Part shown: positions 23,871-35,516 of the stretch, in pieces
Position numbering within the stretch: the stretch's first letter is position 1
Layout: each line of letters opens with the position of its first letter
DNA from: Punica granatum
Taxonomy: Eukaryota; Streptophyta; Magnoliopsida; Myrtales; Lythraceae
Length of the DNA stretch: 64,000 nucleotides
Direction of reading: 5' to 3'
Assembly (NCBI RefSeq): GCF_007655135.1
Contig: NC_045130.1
Location: 26,160,605 to 26,224,604 of the forward strand
The notes under the pieces: generated by a model
Told to the model about the DNA's origin: nothing
What the model saw: the letters and a program-made list of their open reading frames with translations, nothing else
The model's database searches: none
Position numbers and translations under genes: made by a program

Positions 23871-24368
23871 CCCACCTTCCAAGGCGAAACTAACCAACAA
23901 CAACTTCTTACTAACAGAGAGCATCATCGCATGATTGGACGCACATCTCTCCACATGACCCCACGCATCTGCCAACGATTAAGCGTGCCTCATACATGTC
24001 CAAGCATGTTCACACTAACTCATGCACGCATGCTCAAAGAATCAATGCATGTCTCTCGGTGTGCTCGCACGACACCTACCAGGCCAGTTCGCTTCCTTAC
24101 ACTCTTGCATTGAAATCCTGAACAGTTCATGCTCCTTCATTGTTTTCTTTTCCTATTGTAGGAAATTCTCAACAAGAAGACAGCCTAAATACTGAGCAAC
24201 CACAATTGAGACAACAAACGTCTCTCATCCGGCTCCTTGGGATCAACACTAAGTCCCCATCCTTGCTCCACAGAGCAATACCGCAAGCAAATCAGAGTCA
24301 CCGCCTTGCAGCGCCCTGCGCTATTCCCTAGCATTGACCTTTGCTTTCACATTTCTTGCACTTTCCTA

Positions 24369-24460
24369 TCGACCCCGCATTTACTGCATCGGACTTTGGC
24401 CCCGCATCGGACTTTGGCCCCGCATTGGGCTTTGGCCCCACTTTTGGGCTCCGGCCCGGC
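24369..24460 (+). repeat. 18-bp tandem repeat
   Basis: CCCCGCATCGGACTTTGG-type units repeat about five times with increasing divergence towards the right (GCATTGGGCTTTGGCCCC, then CTTTTGGGCTCCGGCCC). Confidence 0.75.
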
Positions 24461-25419
24461 AGTTACTGCCTTTAGGTTTTGACGCCTCGCATTTACTGCT
24501 TTCAGGCTCATCTGAAATCCAAAAATCGACTTGGATTCAAATTCATCCAAGCGATACTCCGAGGAGCAAGTCTAATCCTTCCACTACAAAGACCGAAAGT
24601 GACAGCTCCACAAACAGAGCATGACCCAACCCTCAGTCGTAGGAAATACCAGCACGATCATGCCTCCGATCAAAAAAATGGATCTCATCTACCTCCGTTG
24701 GGGTCACTGATTGAATACTGGGGCAACACGCGCAGTTTTCTTTAAACTCTCTGTTGCTTTCATTCAAATGCATTCCCACAAATGGGCTCTCGACATGAAC
24801 ACATCCTTCAATGGAGTATTAGGACAGTCTTGAAGACGCCCTATTAGTTCTGTTGGACCTGTCCGACTCACCTGTCCTCATGGGACCCGGCTCCTCGAGC
24901 CTTCCCTAAGACGGCTGCTCATGCCTACTCGCAATTAGGGAAAACATGCTTATGTGACCTCAGTCATGGTCTAACCACTCCAGAGTGGTGATGACTACAT
25001 TCCCGGAAACAAAAGGGATTTTCCCATGGGTCCACCCCATATTTCTTACCACATATCCCCCCGCATAGTCGCCTAACACACCATCTTCTTTTATTATCTT
25101 TTACAGGGACACGCCGGTCACAGGCGAAGAGTGATGCACAAGCTCACGCCTTCGGAGAACTCCTCTCGAGCCTCCTCCCTTATACTTTGACAGGGAAGAG
25201 GCTCGGCACGGAGGTACCCCCTACAAAGCTAAAGACAAAAACAACTGAGCGAGCCATATGCCATCAACACAACCATTTCAATTGACATTGACGACATGAG
25301 ACGGTCAGGGGCGACAGTTGCACAAACCGCCCACCACAAGTCACATCGACTATAAAGACCGGGGCATTCGCGTTCAACACTTGCACCGAGAACACCTCGG
25401 ACATCATCCACCCACGATA

Positions 25420-25590
25420 AGCATTTCCAAGCGACGTACACTGGGGCATCCACGGTTGAAGTTCGCACTAGCACAACTTTTCCAGGCGACGTACACTGGG
25501 GCATCCCCGGTTGAAGTTCGCGCCAACACAACCTCGGCAAGCGACATACACTGGGGCCTCCCTGGTGGAAGTTCGCCCCGAGGTCGCCAT
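25420..25590 (+). repeat. 55-bp tandem repeat, three units
   Basis: GCGAC(G/A)TACACTGGGGC recurs at 25431, 25486 and 25541, with the shared GGTTGAAGTTCGC stretch inside each unit. The 55-bp period is exact. It is half the 110-bp period of the array at 23555, but the sequences are not related. Confidence 0.9.
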
Positions 25591-27774
25591 AGTGGGTCAC
25601 TCCAGCAAGTGACGTTGGAACGCTCCTGGTCATTTGCGTCAAGACCAGGCCTCCTCCACAACAAGCACCAAGACAACCCCGGCCACTGATTCCCTATGGC
25701 AATTTTGTATTTTCCTTCTAGACTATAGGGGAATTCACCTGAAGATTGCAAGGGCAAATGACGCGAAGTTCAACTTTCGAGTGCACGGGAGTCAAACTTC
25801 CAAGAAAGCCGGTCCTCACAAAATAGGGCTAGCAACACACAACAAGTCTCCACGAGGCAAAGCACACCAAAGTGGCCTCGGCGATACAAAGTCGAGGAGT
25901 TTCAAACAAAGACACGGGGCACAAAACAAACCCCAGCTGCAAAGAAAAAAAACAGAGCGAAAAGAAGTAGGAAAAACCCGCCAATGAAGAGAGAGAGAAA
26001 AGACGCGGGAAAAACCCGCCAAAGAACAAAAAAAGGCAACGCCGACGTTCACCAAAAGCACCGGCCCCGCCAATTTAAAAGCAGTCAATAAACCCCGAAA
26101 AAAAATAAAAAAATAAACAATAAAAGGGGGAAGCAGCAGACACAACTCCTCGACTGAGACAGAACAAAATGCACTCGGAGGTTGAATCCTTCGAACCCTT
26201 CCCCTTACAAACTCGAGAGATAAAAGAATCGAGCCCGCTAGGTCGAAAACCCCTTTTGGGGCGGCCTAGGCAAAAGCTAGGGCAAAAGAGAGGCACGACC
26301 GGAAACCCTCTAGGGCGGTCGTGGCAAAAGGAGAGCTCATCCCCTTTAGGTTGAGAGGTACGGCCCCGAGGTGGGTGACCGTAGCGAAAGGAGAGTTAAA
26401 GAGAGATGGATAAAAATGACTCCCTGGTTCCTCACACATCGTGCGAACTAGGGATCCTCAATGGAAGTGGCCAGATTATCTACTCCAACATGATCCTCGA
26501 TCAGCCCTCTAATACAGCTCAACCGTTCAGCGCGGATTCCTCCTCAAGCATAGTGGGCAAACCGAGCGTGCCATCCAAGCAGTTTGGGATAGTCTACACA
26601 ACAAAAGAACAGAGGAAAAGGGGTACATCTCGCTGCAGGCGTGAACTCGTGTATCCTTTTAGCTTGGGGCAGCGCGTTCCCCCAAGCTTTCTCTTTTCTC
26701 TTTGTCTTTGCATAACCCCAAAATAGGTCACAGCCACCCTTCAACAGGCTACTACAAAGCCGAAATCCCAGACATTCCTTTCCGAGGTCTAGTCATAGCA
26801 TTCTGGAAATGGTCAGACCGACTCTGATCAAATCTAAACAGAAATCTCCAAACGAGTTGCAAATGCAGTCGCCCTACGGTACCCTATTGAGAAGGGTTCA
26901 AAGCCGACGGGTGCGTCGAACAACCGATAGAGCTGCTAGGGCATTGTCGGGGATGTCTCGATATGCCCAATACATAGCTAATGGGAGCCCATGGAGGCCA
27001 CGCATCTAGGCCTCCGAGAACGAGACCCATCTGCATTATTAAAGCAAAATTCTTCACGAGTCACTTAGGTAACCCAAAACTGAAGATCTGCGTGTTGCAA
27101 CAACATTTTCATGCTTACCTGTATCTATCACTTGTTAGTATTTCTCACATGATTTACTAGTAATGTCAGTATCACAGGTCCTGCAAACAGCATGAACTAC
27201 GACAGACTCTGATTCCCGGTTCCATGGGATACGTAGGCGCTCTGTCTTAGAGCTCGAGTCTCGCAATACAAGACGCCGACTTTCGGCGAACTTCTTGCAG
27301 GTCAAAGCATGACCGCCCAAGCAGCAGAGCTAGCCTCTGGCAAAGCATAATCATTCCTCAACAGCAAAGCCGGTTTCCGGCAGCCCAATAGGTAACCGCC
27401 TAGCGGCGAGCCTGACTTTCGGCAGATCAAACGCATCACTGCCACAGAGGTAAGGCTTCAGTGAAATGACTTCGTCCCAGCATCAACGCCTGCCTCCGAC
27501 AAATCAAAGCTCCTTGGAAGATGTCTCCCCAAGATCGATTCATCTCTACTTCATGTGACGGGTGACAATCTCAACCCAAAAGAAGAATCTTCAAAGCAGC
27601 ACTCCAGGCACTGAGTTGCATCGCAATCAGTTGGCAAGTAACGAAGCATTCTGCCACCACATCGATTGCAGCACGGACAAGCTCAGTGATAGAGGAATCA
27701 CAATGATTCCTTCCACACCTCACGCAACACCCCAATGTTTGCATTTACTTTTTGCAATGCATCCCATGCAATTT

Positions 27775-28930
27775 ACTTTTCCGCATTTCGGGTACGTCCC
27801 TACTACTTTTCCGCATTTCGGGTACGTCCTGACTATTTTCCGCACTTCGGGTACGTCCCGACTACTTTTCTGCATTTCGAGTACGTCCCGACTATTTTCC
27901 GCACTTCGGGTACGTCTCGACTACTTTTCCGCACTTCGGGTACGTCCCGACTACTTTTCCTGCATTTCGGGTACGTCCCGACTATTTTCCGCACTTCGGG
28001 TACGTCCCGACTACCTTTCCTGCATTTCGGGTACGTCCCGACTATTTTTCTGCATTTCGGGTACGTCCCGACTATTTTTCTGCATTTCGGGTACGTCCCA
28101 ACTATTTTCCGCACTTCGGGTACGTCACGACTACTTTTCTGCACCATGCAAACCGCCGGGCAAAACACCCCGCACCTTGCAAACCCGCCGGGCAACACGC
28201 CCCGCACCCAGCAAGTCCATTGGGTAGGCGCCTTTGAACCATGTTGTTCATTCGGTATGCGCCCCGTGCATATTGCAAACCCTTCGGGTACGTCCCGACT
28301 ACTTTCCCGCATTTCGGGTACGTCCCGACTACTTTCCCGCACTTCCGGTACGTCCCGACTACTTTTCCGCACTTCCGGTACGTCCCGACTACTTTTCCGC
28401 ACTTCCGGTACGTCCCGACTACTTTTCTGCACCATGCAAACCGCCGGGCAAAACACCCCGCACCTTGCAAACCCGCCGGGCAACACGCCCCGCACCCCGT
28501 AAGTCCATTGGGCAGACGCCTTTGAATCATGTTGTTCATTCGGTATGCGCCCCGTGCATATTGCAAACCCTTCGGGTACGTCCCGACTACTTTTCTGCAT
28601 TTCAGGTAAGTCCCGACTACTTTTTCTGCATTTCGGGTACGTCCCGAGTACTTTTCCGCGTTTCGGGTACGTCCCGACTACTTTCCCTGCATTTCGGGTA
28701 CGTCCCGACTACTTTTCCGCATTTCGGGTACGTCCCGACTACTTTTTCCGCATTTCGGGTACGTCCCGACCACTTTTCCGCATTTCGGGTACGTCCCGAC
28801 CACTTTTCCGCATTTCGGGTACGTCCCGGCCACTTTCCCTGCATTTCGGGTACGTCCCGACTACTTTCCCGCATTTCGGGTACGTCCCGACTACTTTCCT
28901 GCACTTCGGGTACGTCCCGGCTACTTATCT
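27775..28930 (+). repeat. 29-31-bp tandem array, 29 units, with a higher-order interruption
   Basis: The unit core is TTCGGGTACGTCCCGACTAC, spaced 29, 30 or 31 bp. I count 29 units in three blocks (27788-28135, 28285-28430, 28573-28925). The blocks are separated twice by the same roughly 145-bp insert (28134 on and 28429 on: CACCATGCAAACCGCCGGGC, then CATTCGGTATGCGCCCC), giving a higher-order period of about 295 bp. The array lies 200 bp before the polypurine tract. Tat/Ogre elements are known for such hypervariable arrays in the 3' untranslated region, which can seed satellite DNA. Long ORFs here arise because the period is near a multiple of three. Confidence 0.95.
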
Positions 28931-29111
28931 GTTTAGGGGTCCATCCCCTCAGGTTCATCCTGACTTTTACATTTCTGCATCAGGTATAACATCCCCACAT
29001 ATCCAAAGTAAGAGGGAGAAGACTGTTATCGGAAATTCCATGTCAATCATTGCTATCAAATTGGGGCGCTTTTGAAGTCTTTGGCTGCATCTTCTGCTCG
29101 AGCATGCAGTC

Positions 29112-29124
29112 AAAGAGGGGCAAG
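29112..29124 (+). other. Polypurine tract of the 17.6-kb element
   Basis: AAAGAGGGGCAAG, one base before the TG of the 3' LTR. This is the expected primer site for plus-strand synthesis. Confidence 0.8.
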
Positions 29125-30719
29125 CTGTCAGCACCCCATTTTGGCTCACCTTTCCAAACGATGATATCAGCAATGATCCAAGCCACAACCTGAGCAGAAT
29201 ACAGAAAAACGACTTAACAGAGCAGAAAATCATTATTCATCCTCAAGTCGGCAAAATCGGGCAAATGACACATGCATATGACAGAAGGACTCCAGGGGTC
29301 ACCAAAGGGTAATAGAGTGACTAGAGAGCTCAGCAATATCCAAAACTGGCATTTTCAGTATATCACACGGACAGTTCTATTTTCCGATAGTTCGCTCGAT
29401 CATCGGAAGACAGCCAATATTGGACCCCAAAAATCCACTCCAATGCCAAACAGATGAAAAGTGTCCCCAAAGGCATTTTGCAAATCATCTGCTCTATACA
29501 GAACAACTTTCTGTATACAGACAACTTTTCAGTGGAAGTCCAAAAATGCCGGTTTCTCGAAGAAAAGTTAATTCCAAATATCAGATGCGGCCATGCCCCT
29601 CAATCATACAGAGCACGAGCAATGCTTCATATTGTCTTTTAGAAGCCATACAGACACTCTGAATGAATTCCGAATGACAAAACGGGCATACCCTTCTTCG
29701 GAAGAGCGTAACCGGAGACTGGTCTGATGGAATTACGGCAAACGAAGTTCACACTACATTGCCCTGAAAACTCCAGCGGACATACGCAATTGGGCAAAAC
29801 AGACAGCAAAACCCTTCACGGTTTCCCGAGTAACCTCCGAGGGGCACAAAAGGCCATTTTCAGTGAAAATCCATATCCGGAGGTCCTCTTTGGGGAAACT
29901 TGACGCCGGATGCTTACCTTACACAATGCTAGCCTTCTCAAGGCTCAATGTGGAATTGTCGGAATGAATCACACAACTCATCTATACCCCTCGAGCAGTG
30001 CTTTAAGGGTCTCAGATGCACTTTTCATATCCTTAGAGGCCCAATCTCAGCAAACAGAGATCGCAGTAATCTCCGGATCGCCCAAGAAACTCAGAAAGCA
30101 ATCTGAGAAATCCAGTTTCGGCCTCCTAGGACATCTCCGGCTCCATATTTGTATTTACCGGCTTAAGGGACAAGGGCCCACGTAATTTGACAATTTATGT
30201 CAAAATGACCGACGTGGGATGCAGATACAAGATATGCTGTCAGAAGTGGGTAACCTCGCTCTGAATGCATAAAAGGAGCAAAACCGGCTTCCAAGCCTCA
30301 TACAGAGGCAATTTCTCACGGAAAATGCCAATCTCGGACTCATTAAATCCATTTCCTCGCGTATATCGATAATTCGACGTTCAATTCAAACCACGAACTT
30401 CGAATGAGCGATCAATCGAGACCCGAGCTTTTTCCCGGTTTCTCCTCTTCGGTCGTGGGACCCACGGGCTATTCAAGATGAGTCACCCTTTACTCTAGAA
30501 GCTTCTTCTTCTTCTTCAATGCAAGAAGCCAACTTGCACTCTTGCTTGAAAATATCCAAGAGTTTGAAGACAACACTCAAGCCTCCATCAATGCTCATCA
30601 ATGCTCATCAATGTCTTATCTCTTCTTCATTAATGCAATGGAAGAGGATGAGGCTTGATATTTTCTAAGCATGGGGGTTAAGAGCACTTGCTTTTGCTAA
30701 TTGTGTCATTAGCTTTGCC

Positions 30720-30726
30720 TATAAAT
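30720..30726 (+). promoter_or_regulatory. LTR promoter TATA box (3' LTR)
   Basis: TATAAAT, the same context as in the 5' LTR. From here an LTR-driven transcript would read out into the flanking DNA to the right. Confidence 0.55.
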
Positions 30727-31084
30727 GGCCCAAAAGTGATTAAGATAATGACTTCTCCTCTTGCACACTCTCTCCAACCTTTCTCTTTCAAGAAATCCTC
30801 TCAAACTCCATAGCCAAGAACACTCAAGAACCAGAAAACTTCAGCACTTAGAAGGAAGAGAAAAGAAAACCGAAACGATCAAAAGAGAGCCTTGAGTTCT
30901 TAAGTCGGAAGCCGATGTTCATCATCCCGACTTAAGCTCAAAATTTCTCAAACTTCATATCCCACTCATTTTGGACCCATGGAGTTCATTGGTGAAATTG
31001 GTTTTTCCATTTGAAGTCTTTAAATTATTGTTTCAGGTCAAATAGTGCATTTCGGGTGAAATCGCTACTCTCGGGTGAATAGTG

Positions 31085-31250
31085 ACCCGCCAGCGCCACC
31101 CGCGCGCACGCCCGCGCCCGCCCGCGCTCACGCCCGCGCGCCTGCCCGCGCGCACGCGCACGCCCGCGCCCCGCGCACGCGCGCCCCGCGCGCACGCCTG
31201 CACGCCCGCGCGCCTGCCCGCGCCCCGCGCACGCCGCGCGCCTCCCGTGC
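31085..31250 (+). repeat. GC-rich CCCGCGCGCACG block, expanded allele
   Basis: About 165 bp of CGC-type units (GCGCACGCC, CCCGCGCGCCTGCC), around 90 bp longer than the equivalent at 18371. The unit order suggests slippage or unequal exchange since insertion, because LTRs are identical when an element inserts. Confidence 0.9.
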
Positions 31251-34053
31251 ATTCCAGCCGCATTCCCCGTGCACCTAGCTCCCCGAACGTGCATCTTTTG
31301 CACCCGAGCATTCTTTCAAGCGTTCAACCGAGTCACCCGACTCTCGAACACTTCCCCGACTCCTTCCTCGTATCCCGAGGCTAGGTAAATCACTCTTGAC
31401 TTAGAGGAGTTAGGGCTTTTTACATTATTTGCATGGCTATGGAGTAATATGGTGCACAAAGCATGTTCACTTGCAAGACTTCATGTTTATGCACTTTTAC
31501 ATTATATCATTCATGTTTATCCTCGATTAACATGTTAGCATGTCGGGAAACGTTTGGATCGACCCTCAGAAGACCTTCCCGGCCCGAAATAAGCAAAAGA
31601 GCTCTCGGGTTTGCCTCAAGAAGAGGTAATCGAGACTTGGCTTGCTTTCCTCGGGTTAAGAACGGCCTTCTTAGCCCGATCTAAGTTCGATTCCCGAGTT
31701 TTCTCGGGTTTTCTTACATATATGAAGTCGGTATTGTTTTATCGATTCCTTAAATAACTTGTTTGTGCATGTTTACATGTTCGAATGCGTTATTCAAATC
31801 ATGGCAATACCGACTTTAGTTAATCGTGTCATTTGTTGTGTTTGTCGTTTGAGCATGCGAGAAATGATTCAAAACAAGACGGAGAAACCTCGTGGAACCC
31901 TATTCGGGCCATGGGACCTCTCGGTTATCTCCAAGGAGAAGTGACCGAGAGCCTCTTAGACTCGTACGGGTTGCATGAGGCTTCCTCTGCCCGTTTTGAG
32001 TCCGTTCTCGGCTTTCGTGTAATTTGCAATTTACATTATCGTCGCAATATCGCATGAAAATGTCTTTTCAAAACAAAGCATGCATGGATTTGGGTATCGA
32101 TGACTCATTCAGGTCCATTCGGTTACGAGGGTAGTTGCGGTCATTGGACCGAATATCCTCGATCCTTATGGAATCGTCTTGGTCGTTGAATCACGAATCG
32201 CTTTCACAATTAATGCATTCGGCATAACCTTAAGCATTAATTCCACGAACGGGTTAATCGGGACGCTCACATGATTAAACCCACTTTACACTGATAAAGT
32301 TTACACGAATTGGCCATTAACTGATAACTCGCGTCGATGAGTTGTCAAATGACGTCGGTGCCCTGTTCAAACTTATCAATTTCAAAACCCGAAACGCGCG
32401 GTCCGATGTAGCATGGACGTCTGAAAAGGGCTTCTGTGTCTCAACTTGAGTTTTTACCTGATTCCAGGTAACTCAGGTCATGATGCAGAAGATCTTTCTA
32501 GATCACTTCCGGGCAGACCGACCGGTTCTTTGGCTTTTTCGGGGTTCTTGCATAATCCTGGACGATCCAGGGAATTGGTCGACACCGGCTACAGGCCGAG
32601 GTGGCCCGCACTGCGATGTTTCCCCTTTTCTGAAAACAATTTTCAAATAAAGGGCAAAATCGTCTTTTCACAATTCAGCGATACCCTTAGGGTTAGCATG
32701 AAAGAAACACTACAGTACGGGATAAGAACGGGCTACCTGTTTAGGTGCAGGTTCATCTACATAGCCTTTTCTTATCTAACTGATGAGTTTCTGTCATCCT
32801 AACATAGACTCGGGTAACTAGAACGGTTATCTCTGTCAGAAAACATGCAAAATGCTGATTAACCTTTCACTCGACCTAACCAAACACTAGATAATGGTTA
32901 GGAGGAATTCTAGATTCCAAATCTAGAGTCAAAACACGAGTTTGGTTAATTCAGTGGAAATTCAGTGTCACAATACAGAACAACTGTAAAATCAATCCAC
33001 ACACATGAGATTTGACTCTCTTTGTCAGGTTCTCAAAACAAAGCCGAATGCTAAAACATTGGCACGTGCTGGTTTGTCTAGGGTAGGATTTGCATGCCAA
33101 AATACCCTGGATTAACAACTTGTTAAAACACGTACACTCGATAATAACAAACACTTTGTCTATTATTAAGATGTTGCGTGTTATCTTTCCGCACCTGTTT
33201 GCCATGCGAGTCGAGCCTGATCCCTAGGCCGAATAATATTAGGGTTCAACGCCCTAATCAACACTCACAGGGTCCAACGCCCTATTCAGTGAGAGCGTCC
33301 ATTGAATTTCAGTTCTTCGGTCTTTTTCCCTAAACTCACGGTGAGTTAGAGTGGAATAATAACCGAACGCGAGTCGACTGGAATTCGGCCATTTGTAATT
33401 TTTATTTATTGTTTTCGAGAGCATTGTAAGGATTTTATTTTGTACATTTATTCTGTAAGAATTCCAGTCGGTGAGCGAACAGTCCGAGAGTCGAATTAAT
33501 CGAATCGGTCTAATGCTTGCCCAGACACAAGTAAATCCAAGATCTCGCGGTTTTGGTTCACGCAGGGATTCAACCTCCATGGTTCGATGAACTGTAACGT
33601 AAGATTGTGAAGCAACTCCCCGACATACGGGTTTACTTCTCTCTCGGCTTCTCAACCGACATCGTTTAATTCACCGAATCTCCGGTGTCAAAACGTGCGA
33701 GCCGAGTGCAGCTTAATTCATGCGGTAAATCATAAAACATGCAAGCCTAGCAAACTAGAGTACCGAAAGGGCATGCGGGATATAGGCCCGCACGTAACAT
33801 GAACCCCCGAACACGGATTTTCCGGTTCCGCACAGATCAATGCCTTAACGACAAACTAGGTGTTCCATACCCCTAGACTCGGGTAATTTATCCGCCCTCG
33901 ACCTACGGGTCGTAAAATGATAAGTGGCGACTCCTTCTCTCACGCGTGTCCGTCACGCGTCCCCACGGGAAGGTGGACACTCCCAAGCCGCGCGATCCAA
34001 AAGCGCGCAATGCGGGCCCCGACGAGAGTCCACATTCGGGTCCGTACAATTAT

Positions 34054-35173
34054 GTAATTTATTTTCCCACAAGTCCTCTTCCAATTGATAAGGAGCTTCT
34101 GTTCGTAATTAACTCCCAGTTCCTAGATAACCGATCATTCACATCAACTGTATATTAATATATATATCTAGATATTTTTACATTTTCATAATTAATTTTT
34201 TCAAATTTTTGCAATGTGTTTTTGTATTAGATATTTTCGAAAAGAGTATTAATTTCAAATGTTTTGTTTTTATAAAATTTGTAAATATAATAATATCAAC
34301 ATAAATAAAAAGTACAAAAAAGTTCGCGCAACGCGCGGATTAGATCACTAATTTCTATAAAAGATGGTAACAAATATATAAAAATAAGCCGGTGTAAAGA
34401 CGGAATAAAATTCTCCTTTGGGGAGTAACATCATACCTGCCGTATTGTTGACAAAAAAAAGAAAAAAAAGAAAAACGGTAATACCTTTCATTTAATCATT
34501 CAGGATATGGGTTCTACAGCAATTTTAGGCATTTGTAAATTTCGATTCTGCCCTTGAGAGGAAGTTTTGTAGCACATGTACTATTACCATCTAGCACTTG
34601 GAATGTCTCCGCATAAAAATTTACTGGACTATATTAATTTGAAAAGGACTTTTTCTATATATCCTTTCAAGTTATCGGCTAAACAATAGATTACATAAAA
34701 CTTTATCATTGCCTTTCAAGTGGAACCCATACTTTATTGATTTGATATGTCAAATATATATATATATATATATGCATTTCTTCAATTTAATAGAATTCAA
34801 TAAATTAGAAATTATTATTTGAAGTTGATTCACATTATAATAGTATGTAAAGAATATAAAGTTGTGAAATTTCTCACTTAATGAAGCCATATATGTGTCA
34901 TTCTAGGCCTTCTTTTTTTCATTGCACATTTTTTTAATTCATTTTTTCTCAGGCTGAAAATTCATCTTTTTTTTTAATCAATCCACTTGAATGGACATGT
35001 GGCCCTATATGGAAGTGTCATCCATGTTTTTCCATGTTCTCATAATTTAAAATAAACAAAAAAAATCCATAAGTAGTTTAAATTAAGGAATAATTTCTAA
35101 AAGGAAGGCACAAAATTTTATCTTTAAAAATTTAAAATATTAGAGATAGGGAAAGTTGAATATTTTATCAAAG
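34054..35173. other. AT-rich intergenic DNA
   Basis: Host sequence that was continuous with 16275-16403 before the 17.6-kb element inserted. A TA microsatellite lies at 34754-34772. I see no gene or repeat family that I can name. Confidence 0.45.
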
Positions 35174-35335
35174 GAGGGTGTGGCACAGTGATGTACGTTC
35201 TCACCTAGTAATCAAGAGTTTTCGGGTTCGATATTTAGTGGGACTACATGTACCCTTTTATTAATTTTTAGAATTTTTATTTCATTATACTAGATTTACA
35301 AGCCTCCCTTGTAATCTAAAATTTGTGTATCTAAA
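35174..35335 (+). repeat. SINE-like repeat, copy 2
   Basis: The clearest of the family. A-box-like GTGGCACAGTGATGTACG, B-box GGGTTCGATATT at 35223-35234, then GTGGGACTACATGTACCC and a tail with GCCTCCCTTGTAAT. The tail matches the copy at 1065-1225. Confidence 0.6.
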
Positions 35336-35516
35336 TTTAGGCATGTTTTTAAAGAAAGTTTATTAACCCAAAAAAAAGAACGTTGCTTCTTGATCAAGAT
35401 TTCTTTTTATTTTATGATGAATTTACAAAATTTTAAAAAAAAGATTATCCGAAAATTAGAAGAAGAAGAAGAAGAAGAAGGAGTGATGCGCCGGTGGATA
35501 GAGGAGGGTCCGGGAC

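Larger units (their letters stand above)
23337..27770 (+). other. Non-coding interior of the 17.6-kb element
   Basis: About 4.4 kb in the place where gag-pol should follow ORF1. All frames are closed by frequent stops, and I find no YVDD/FLDD-type polymerase box, RNase H, integrase HHCC or aspartic protease motif. It holds tandem arrays at 23555-23870, 24369-24460 and 25420-25590, listed separately, and degenerate repeats of an AAAAGGAGAG-type unit around 26220-26400. This is the large non-coding interior expected of a LARD. Confidence 0.65.
16409..34048 (+). mobile_element. Complete 17.6-kb non-autonomous LTR retrotransposon (Tat/Ogre-like, LARD type)
   Basis: The element is bounded by a perfect 5-bp target duplication, ATTAT at 16404-16408 and 34049-34053. 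Long LTRs (16409-21272 and 29126-34048) start TGTCAGCACCCC and end GTCCGTACA. A primer-binding site and a polypurine tract sit at the expected places. The 7853-bp interior holds one intact ORF (21846-23336), several tandem arrays, and no recognisable gag, protease, reverse transcriptase, RNase H or integrase in any frame. The two LTRs differ by roughly one base per 100-150 in the parts I compared by eye, so the insertion is probably recent. A long LTR, an extra ORF before the gag position and satellite-like arrays before the 3' LTR are features of the Tat/Ogre branch of Ty3/gypsy. Assignment to that branch is inference; movement would need proteins supplied by an autonomous relative. Confidence 0.88.
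29126..34048 (+). repeat. 3' LTR of the 17.6-kb element (4923 bp)
   Basis: Starts TGTCAGCACCCC right after the polypurine tract and ends GTCCGTACA, followed by the ATTAT target duplication. It is colinear with the 5' LTR. It is longer mainly because of the expanded GC-rich block at 31085-31250, and it has one GGGTTCAACGCCC unit fewer. Confidence 0.95.

Noticed and set aside
27775..28930. CRISPR-like look of regular roughly 30-bp repeats
   Set aside because: There are no unique spacers, units are directly adjacent, and the context is a plant retrotransposon.
27562..28989. Long ORFs on both strands (up to 255 codons) with repeated R-V-R-P-D-Y-F-type peptides
   Set aside because: They result from a 29-31-bp tandem repeat lacking stops. 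Frames shift between units and both strands are equally open.
31025..31384. Arg/Ala/Pro-rich ORFs on both strands
   Set aside because: Composition effect of the GC-rich LTR block; lengths differ between the two LTRs.
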